From assembly GCA_900550255.1 (NCBI GenBank), contig URQZ01000002.1:42728-106727 (forward strand): a DNA stretch of 64,000 bases, in the 5' to 3' direction. Positions 59,420 to 64,000 of this stretch are shown piece after piece. Origin of the DNA: an uncultured Mycoplasmatota bacterium. GTDB taxonomy: Bacteria; Bacillota_I; Bacilli_A; RF39; UBA660. How positions within the stretch are numbered: position 1 is the first letter of the stretch; each line of letters starts with the position of its first letter. The position numbers and the translations under genes are program-made. Below the pieces are notes generated by a model. The model had not been told where the DNA came from, did not search any database, and saw nothing but the letters and a program-made list of their open reading frames with translations.

Positions 59420-59662
59420 ATGAATTTTTCAGACAATTTTTTTAAACGTGTGGAGAAAAAAACTAATGTTGGTAAAGATACAATATTAGAACTTGCAGGA
59501 AAGTTACAAAAATCTGATTTAAAAAATGAAGGTACTTTAAGAGAAGTCATTCAAGAACTTGGAAAGCTAACTGGAAAAGAAGTTTCTAAAGAAAAGGAAG
59601 ATAAAATTATTAGTGCGGTTGTAAATGATCAAGTACCTAAAGATATAGATAAAATGATTTAA
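59420..59662 (+). CDS. spoVIF: SpoVIF, stage VI sporulation protein F
   Basis: This 80-residue protein matches the SpoVIF family (PF14069) over its length: NFFKRVEKKTNVGKDTILEL, AGKLQKSDLKNEGTLREVIQ, and KEVSKEKEDKIISAVVNDQV then PKDIDKMI. In B. subtilis SpoVIF (YjcC) is a sigma-K-dependent protein required for full spore coat assembly and resistance. The AGGAGGG ribosome site is strong. It is followed by a terminator and by spoIVA on the same strand. Confidence 0.92.
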   Translation: MNFSDNFFKRVEKKTNVGKDTILELAGKLQKSDLKNEGTLREVIQELGKLTGKEVSKEKEDKIISAVVNDQVPKDIDKMI

Positions 59663-59663
59663 G

Positions 59664-59685
59664 AAGAAACAATGTTTCTTTTTTT
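59664..59685 (+). terminator. Terminator of spoVIF
   Basis: AAGAAAC / GTTTCTT with an AAT loop is followed by five more T, just after the spoVIF stop. Confidence 0.8.
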
Positions 59686-59689
59686 GTGA

Positions 59690-59716
59690 ATATAAATTAC
59701 CTAGATTACATATAGT
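59690..59716 (+). promoter_or_regulatory. Sigma-E-like promoter of spoIVA
   Basis: ATA (59690-59692), 16 bases, then CATATAGT (59709-59716) matches the sigma-E pattern (ATA-N16-CATACANT) at all but one position. The expected start is about 22 bases before the ATG. spoIVA is a sigma-E gene in B. subtilis. Confidence 0.5.
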
Positions 59717-59744
59717 TAAGTGAACTTAAGAAAGTAGGGATTAA

Positions 59745-61214
59745 ATGGAAAAAATAGATATTATTAAAAGTATCACAGAAAGAACTGGTGGAGATATTTA
59801 TCTAGGGGTTGTTGGGGCGGTTAGAACAGGAAAATCTACCTTTATAAAAAAAGTAATTGAAACCCTAGTTGTTCCTAATATTGAAGATGAATATGAAAAA
59901 AAACGAGCTTTAGATGAAATTCCACAAAGTGCTCAAGGAAAAACAATTATGACAACTGAGCCAAAATTTGTACCTAGTAATGCTGCCAAAATTCAAATTG
60001 ATACCTTTGAATCAAGCATTAGACTTGTTGACTGCGTTGGATACGTTATACCAGGCGTTAAAGGATATGAAGATGAAAATGGTCCACGCATGGTTAAATG
60101 TCCTTGGTATGATGAAGAAATACCATTTATCGAGGCCGCTGAAATTGGCACTGAAAAAGTAATTCGTGATCATTCATCAATTGGAATTGTTGTTACAACT
60201 GATGGTTCATTTAATGAAATAGCACGTGAAAATTATGTTGAAGCAGAAGAACGTGTTATTAGTGAATTAAAAGAAATTGGAAAACCTTTTATTGTTGTTC
60301 TAAACTCTAGTCATCCAATGTTACCAGAAACAGAACGACTAGCAGAAAAATTAAAAGAAAGTTATGGGGTTCCTGTTTTACCAATAAGTGTTGAAAACAT
60401 GACTGACCGTGATATATATAGTATTCTAAGAGAGGCTTTATATGAATTTCCAGTAATGGAAGTTAATGTTAATATGCCAGAATGGATTGCTTGTCTATCA
60501 CCAAATAATTGGTTAAAAAAAATATATATTGAAAAAATCAAAGAAAGTGTTGTTGAAATTGATAAATTACGTGATATTGATACTATTACAAATCATTTTA
60601 CCGACTCAGAATATATAAGTAAATCTTATCTTTCTGATGTTGATACATCTAGTGGTATTGTTACTCTTACCTTAGAGGCCCCAGATGGATTATACAATAA
60701 AGTATTAAAAGATATTATTGGAGTCGATGTAACAAACAAAGCTGATTTATTAAAATTATTCCAAGATTATAACGAAGCTAAAACCGAATATGATCAAATA
60801 AAAGGCGCTTTAAAAATGGTTAAACAAACAGGATATGGTGTTGCATCCCCTTCCCTTAGCGATATGAAATTAGATACTCCAGAAATCATTAAACAAGGAA
60901 GCCGATATGGTATTAAATTAAAAGCCGTTGCACCTTCTATTCATATGATTAGAGTTGACGTTGAATCAACATTTGAGCCAATTATCGGATCAGAACTTCA
61001 AAGTAAAGAATTAATCGATTATTTAATGAAAGATTCTGAAACTGAAGAAATTTGGAAAAGTGAAATATTTGGACGTAGTCTAGATGTTATTGTTAAAGAA
61101 GGAATTCAAGCAAAACTTTCATTATTACCAGAAAATGCAAGATTTAAATTACAACAAACTTTATCTAAATTAGTAAATAAAGGATCAGGTAATTTATTCG
61201 CAATCGTTTTATAA
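59745..61214 (+). CDS. spoIVA: SpoIVA, spore-coat morphogenetic ATPase
   Basis: SpoIVA hydrolyses ATP to polymerise into the basement layer of the spore coat on the forespore surface. The 489-residue protein (about 492 in B. subtilis) has Walker A GAVRTGKS at 24-31, the switch region PKFVPSNAAKIQI, the DCVGYVIPGVKGYEDENGPR segment, and FIVVLNSSHPM. A middle domain and the C-terminal region needed for membrane/SpoVM contact and coat targeting follow, with the ending KGSGNLFAIVL. The sequence is highly conserved and intact, good evidence for a functional spore programme. Confidence 0.97.
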   Translation: MEKIDIIKSITERTGGDIYLGVVGAVRTGKSTFIKKVIETLVVPNIEDEYEKKRALDEIPQSAQGKTIMTTEPKFVPSNAAKIQIDTFESSIRLVDCVGYVIPGVKGYEDENGPRMVKCPWYDEEIPFIEAAEIGTEKVIRDHSSIGIVVTTDGSFNEIARENYVEAEERVISELKEIGKPFIVVLNSSHPMLPETERLAEKLKESYGVPVLPISVENMTDRDIYSILREALYEFPVMEVNVNMPEWIACLSPNNWLKKIYIEKIKESVVEIDKLRDIDTITNHFTDSEYISKSYLSDVDTSSGIVTLTLEAPDGLYNKVLKDIIGVDVTNKADLLKLFQDYNEAKTEYDQIKGALKMVKQTGYGVASPSLSDMKLDTPEIIKQGSRYGIKLKAVAPSIHMIRVDVESTFEPIIGSELQSKELIDYLMKDSETEEIWKSEIFGRSLDVIVKEGIQAKLSLLPENARFKLQQTLSKLVNKGSGNLFAIVL

Positions 61215-61237
61215 AAAATCACTAAGTGATTTTTTTG
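61213..61237 (+). terminator. Terminator of spoIVA
   Basis: AAAAATCAC / GTGATTTTT with a TAA loop continues into a T run directly after the stop. Confidence 0.85.
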
Positions 61238-61282
61238 TTTTTTATCTAGCAGTTTGATATAATTATTAAAGAAGGTGATTGA

Positions 61283-62464
61283 ATGAAAATACTATTATTA
61301 AATCACTTCCCTCTTGCAGGATCTGGAAGTGGTGTATATACTAAAACAATTGCAGAAGGCTTAGCCAAAAATAATCATGAAATATGTATCATTATGCCTG
61401 AAAACGAAAAAATAAAAACTGATAATTCTAAAATTAAAATACATCCTGTATATTTTAAAAATAAAGAAAAAATTGAAGGTGCTCTTCCCTTTAATTTTCC
61501 ATGTTTTACAACTCACCCTAGAAGTACAAACACTTTTAGTAATTTAAATGATGAACAAATAAAATTATATATCCAAGCTTTTGACCAAGCAATTAAAGAA
61601 GAAATAGAAAAATTCAAACCCGATATTATTCATTCAGGTCACATTTGGATATTACCAGCTATTGCTTCAAAATATAACATTCCTTTAATTATCACTACCC
61701 ACGGAACTGATCTTATAGGATATGAAAACGATATAAATTTTAGAAAATATGCAAATGAAGCTTTCAATAAAGCTTATAAAATAATAACAATATCCAAAAA
61801 AAATAACGAATTAATTAAAAAAATATTTAATCAAGATAAATGTATCTTAATTCCAAATGGATACGATGCAGATATTTTTTATCAAACTAAAATCAATAAA
61901 GATGATTTTTTAAAACAATTTAATATCGAAAACAAATATGATAAAATTGTTTCTTTTGTTGGAAAATTTACTTATATAAAAGGAATTGATATTTTACTTA
62001 AAGCCGCAACTCTTTATGAAAATAATAACATTCTAACAATCCTAGCAGGTGATGGTGAACTATTTGATGATATGAAAAAACTTGCTAAAAAGTTAAATTT
62101 AAAAAATATTTTCTTTATAAAGAATCAACCACAAGATATATTAAATAAATTATATAATATTGCCGATGTATCAATCATTTCATCCCGTAGTGAAGCTTTT
62201 GGTTTAGTTGCAATTGAAGCCATGGCTTGTGGAACACCAGTTATTGGAAGTGATATAGGAGGTATTTCCGATATTATAACCGATGATACTGGTATGTTAT
62301 TTGAAAGCGAAAATTATCATGATTTAGCAACTAAAATAAAACAAGTTATAAATAATAAATCCTTTGATAGAAACTATATAGCAAAATATACAAAAGATAA
62401 ATTTTCTCAAGAAAACTTTACAAAAAAATTAATTGATATATATGAAAAAGCTACACTAAAATAG
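61283..62464 (+). CDS. Family 4 glycosyltransferase
   Basis: A GT-B, retaining glycosyltransferase of 393 residues. The N-terminal domain starts MKILLLNHFPLAGSGSGVYT, and DIIHSGHIWILPAIASKYNI is the acceptor-side segment. The donor domain has ILIPNGYDADIFYQ, VSFVGKFTYIKGIDILLKAA, and the nucleotide-sugar motif SRSEAFGLVAIEAMACGTPV. No signal peptide is visible; it probably works at the cytoplasmic membrane face on a lipid or cell-envelope glycan. It has its own AAGGTGAT site and terminator and is separate from the capsule operon. Confidence 0.92.
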   Translation: MKILLLNHFPLAGSGSGVYTKTIAEGLAKNNHEICIIMPENEKIKTDNSKIKIHPVYFKNKEKIEGALPFNFPCFTTHPRSTNTFSNLNDEQIKLYIQAFDQAIKEEIEKFKPDIIHSGHIWILPAIASKYNIPLIITTHGTDLIGYENDINFRKYANEAFNKAYKIITISKKNNELIKKIFNQDKCILIPNGYDADIFYQTKINKDDFLKQFNIENKYDKIVSFVGKFTYIKGIDILLKAATLYENNNILTILAGDGELFDDMKKLAKKLNLKNIFFIKNQPQDILNKLYNIADVSIISSRSEAFGLVAIEAMACGTPVIGSDIGGISDIITDDTGMLFESENYHDLATKIKQVINNKSFDRNYIAKYTKDKFSQENFTKKLIDIYEKATLK

Positions 62465-62475
62465 TGTAGTTTTTA
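62451..62475 (+). terminator. Terminator between convergent genes
   Basis: CTACACTA / TAGTGTAG with an AAA loop is followed by five T. Confidence 0.8.
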
Positions 62476-63795
62476 TAATTCTTGTTCACCTTTATTTTTA
62501 AATTGTAATACAATTGGTGTCCCCTCAAAATCAAATGATTCTCTTAATTTATTTTCTAAATATCTTTTATATGAAAAATGAATTAATCCTTTACTGTTTA
62601 CTTGAATATTAAAAGTTGGTGGTTTTGTTCCAGCTTGATTTGAAAAATAAATTTTTAAACGTTTTCCTTTATATGATGGTGGTAAATTAAGACTATAAGC
62701 ATCACTTATAACATCATTTAAAACACTTGTTTTAATTTCTTTTTTACTATTTTCATAAACTTTAATAACCTCAGGAAGTAAAGTATGAATTCTTTTTTTA
62801 GTAAGGGCAGACAAGAAAACAATTGGAGCAAAACTTAAGAAAGCAAATTCACTTCTTATTAATGTTTTAAACTTCTTCATTTCTTCATCTTTATTTTCAA
62901 TTACATCCCATTTATTTACAACGATAACGATAGCTTTACCAGCTTCAAGAGCATATCCAGCTATGTGTTTATCATGTTCAATAATTCCTTCTTCTGCATT
63001 AATTACGATTACACATACATCTGATCTATCAATTGCTCTTAAAGATCTAATTAAACTATATTTTTCTATTTTTTCATAAATTTTACCTTTTTTACGCATT
63101 CCGGCCGTATCAATAACAACAAATTCTTTTCCATGATATGTAAATGGTGTATCGACAGAATCACGCGTCGTACCTGCTATATTAGAAACTATAGCACGAT
63201 CCTCATTTAAAATGGCGTTAACTAGACTACTTTTTCCAACATTTGGTCTTCCAATAATAGAAAATTTAACAACATCTTCATCATATTCATCTTCTTTTAT
63301 TTCATGAAAATTACTAGTTATTAATTCCAACATGTCATAAATTCCAATATTTTGTTCTCCACTTATTTCAATATAGTTTTCAAAACCTAATTCATAAAAG
63401 TCATAGATATTATTTCTAGCTTCTTTACTATCTGTTTTGTTTATAGCAACAATTACTTTTTTTGATGATTTTATTAACATATCTCTAACAATACGATCTC
63501 CAGATGTTATTCCTTCTTTTCCATCAACAACAAATAAAACAACATCTGCCTCATCAATAGCAAGTTCTGCTTGCATTTTTATTTCACTATTAAAATCTTC
63601 CTTTTCTAAATCAATTCCACCTGTATCAATTAAATGAAATTTATAGTTTTCAAATTCAACGTTACCATAAATTCGATCACGTGTAACTCCAGGTGTATCT
63701 TCTATTATGGCTATTTTTTTCCCAACCATTTTATTAAATATAGTTGATTTTCCAACGTTTGGTCTTCCTACTAATGCTACAACTGGTTTTTTCAT
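62473..63795 (-). CDS. der: Ribosome-assembly GTPase Der (EngA)
   Basis: Essential double GTPase that helps mature the 50S subunit. This 440-residue protein has two G domains in tandem: GRPNVGKSTIFNK (residue 10), DTPGVTRD, DTGG, NKTD; then GRPNVGKSSLVNAI (about 183), AGTTRD, DTAGMRKK, VNKWD. A C-terminal KH-like domain with PPSYKGKRLKIYFSNQAGTK closes it. All motifs and length are normal. Confidence 0.98.
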   Translation of the reverse strand: MKKPVVALVGRPNVGKSTIFNKMVGKKIAIIEDTPGVTRDRIYGNVEFENYKFHLIDTGGIDLEKEDFNSEIKMQAELAIDEADVVLFVVDGKEGITSGDRIVRDMLIKSSKKVIVAINKTDSKEARNNIYDFYELGFENYIEISGEQNIGIYDMLELITSNFHEIKEDEYDEDVVKFSIIGRPNVGKSSLVNAILNEDRAIVSNIAGTTRDSVDTPFTYHGKEFVVIDTAGMRKKGKIYEKIEKYSLIRSLRAIDRSDVCVIVINAEEGIIEHDKHIAGYALEAGKAIVIVVNKWDVIENKDEEMKKFKTLIRSEFAFLSFAPIVFLSALTKKRIHTLLPEVIKVYENSKKEIKTSVLNDVISDAYSLNLPPSYKGKRLKIYFSNQAGTKPPTFNIQVNSKGLIHFSYKRYLENKLRESFDFEGTPIVLQFKNKGEQEL

Positions 63796-63818
63796 TATAC
63801 CACCTCTAATCCTGCTTT

Positions 63819-63846
63819 ATTATACCATAAATTATATTGTTATCAA
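63819..63846 (-). promoter_or_regulatory. Sigma-A-type promoter of der
   Basis: On the minus strand TTGATA (63846-63841) and TATAAT (63824-63819) have a 16-base spacer, 23 bases before the der start. Confidence 0.65.
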
Positions 63847-64000
63847 GTTTTTTTCTTTAATTATTTTTTGATTATCTTTATATTTTAAATTACTGTTTTC
63901 AATTATTTTACCTAATAAAATATCATCTATATTATGGTTTATTACCATATATATTTTTTTATTATATTTATATAATAATATTTTATTTTTTAATTCTTTT
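63832..64000 (-). CDS. C-terminal end of an unidentified ORF (cut by window edge)
   Basis: The minus strand from the right edge is open for 55 codons and then stops at 63832-63834. The readable end is KELKNKILLYKYNKKIYMVI, NHNIDDILLGKIIENSNLKY, and a Lys-rich tail ending ITI. In DNA this AT-rich, an open frame of this length on one strand suggests coding, but no family is recognisable. The der promoter overlaps its stop. Confidence 0.4.
   Translation of the reverse strand, partial: KELKNKILLYKYNKKIYMVINHNIDDILLGKIIENSNLKYKDNQKIIKEKNLITI

Overview
This 64 kb window is very AT-rich DNA from a low-GC Gram-positive bacterium. The standard genetic code fits: TGA is used as a stop (for example at the end of yqfC) and Trp is TGG. 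Nine genes belong to families tied to endospore formation: yqfD (cut by the left edge), yqfC, a Cse60-type gene, gerM, gerE, spoIIIAH, yunB, spoVIF and spoIVA. With an anaerobic (class III) ribonucleotide reductase, an NrdG radical-SAM activase, a capsule locus, a T-box before ileS and a glmS ribozyme, this points to an anaerobic, probably gut-associated, spore-forming member of the Bacilli/Erysipelotrichia or a related reduced-genome lineage. The assignment is inferred; no rRNA is present to fix the taxon.

Layout. 1-3 kb: yqfC-yqfD and an LCP cell-wall ligase with Cys-rich EGF-like repeats, then tRNA-Cys. 3-13 kb: an accessory stretch with a small HExxH protein facing a PepF oligopeptidase, a HAD nucleotidase/MFS/GNAT-like operon, a decayed gene, an FAD oxidoreductase, a 2,4-diaminopentanoate-dehydrogenase-like enzyme, an Rpn-type nuclease and a DUF3592 membrane protein. 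13.6-24.7 kb: one long minus-strand capsule/exopolysaccharide operon (initiating sugar transferase, PHP protein, phosphoribosyltransferase, LicD, two GT2 transferases, Wzy, Wzx, LCP, fused Wzz/BY-kinase, CpsB phosphatase). 24.8-32.9 kb: P-type Ca2+ ATPase, lipoprotein, Cse60, a second flippase, an unknown ORF and a NatA/NatB-like ABC exporter. 33-38.8 kb: glmS with its ribozyme, a nucleotidyltransferase, a small membrane protein and mutS.

38.9-44.4 kb is the most unusual block. It is a tight operon of a TasA/camelysin-like secreted subunit, a second secreted protein with two CBM-like repeats, a SipW-type (Ser/His) signal peptidase with a large membrane domain, DUF5305 and DUF308 membrane proteins, and a prepilin-like protein carrying a BIG2 domain. 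It looks like an extracellular-fibre export and processing locus. Next come tRNA-Arg and a sporulation cluster gerM-gerE-spoIIIAH.

46.5-56 kb is housekeeping: tgt, a class I glutamine amidotransferase, a T-box-controlled cation exchanger-ileS unit, divIVA, sepF, yutD, yunB and a CBS protein. 56-59 kb is the nrd locus. There the glycyl-radical motif is not at the end of NrdD but in a separate 56-residue ORF between nrdD and nrdG. 59.4-64 kb holds spoVIF and spoIVA (with sigma-K- and sigma-E-like promoters), a GT4 glycosyltransferase, der and the end of an unidentified gene at the right edge.

No CRISPR array, insertion sequence, prophage or rRNA was seen.
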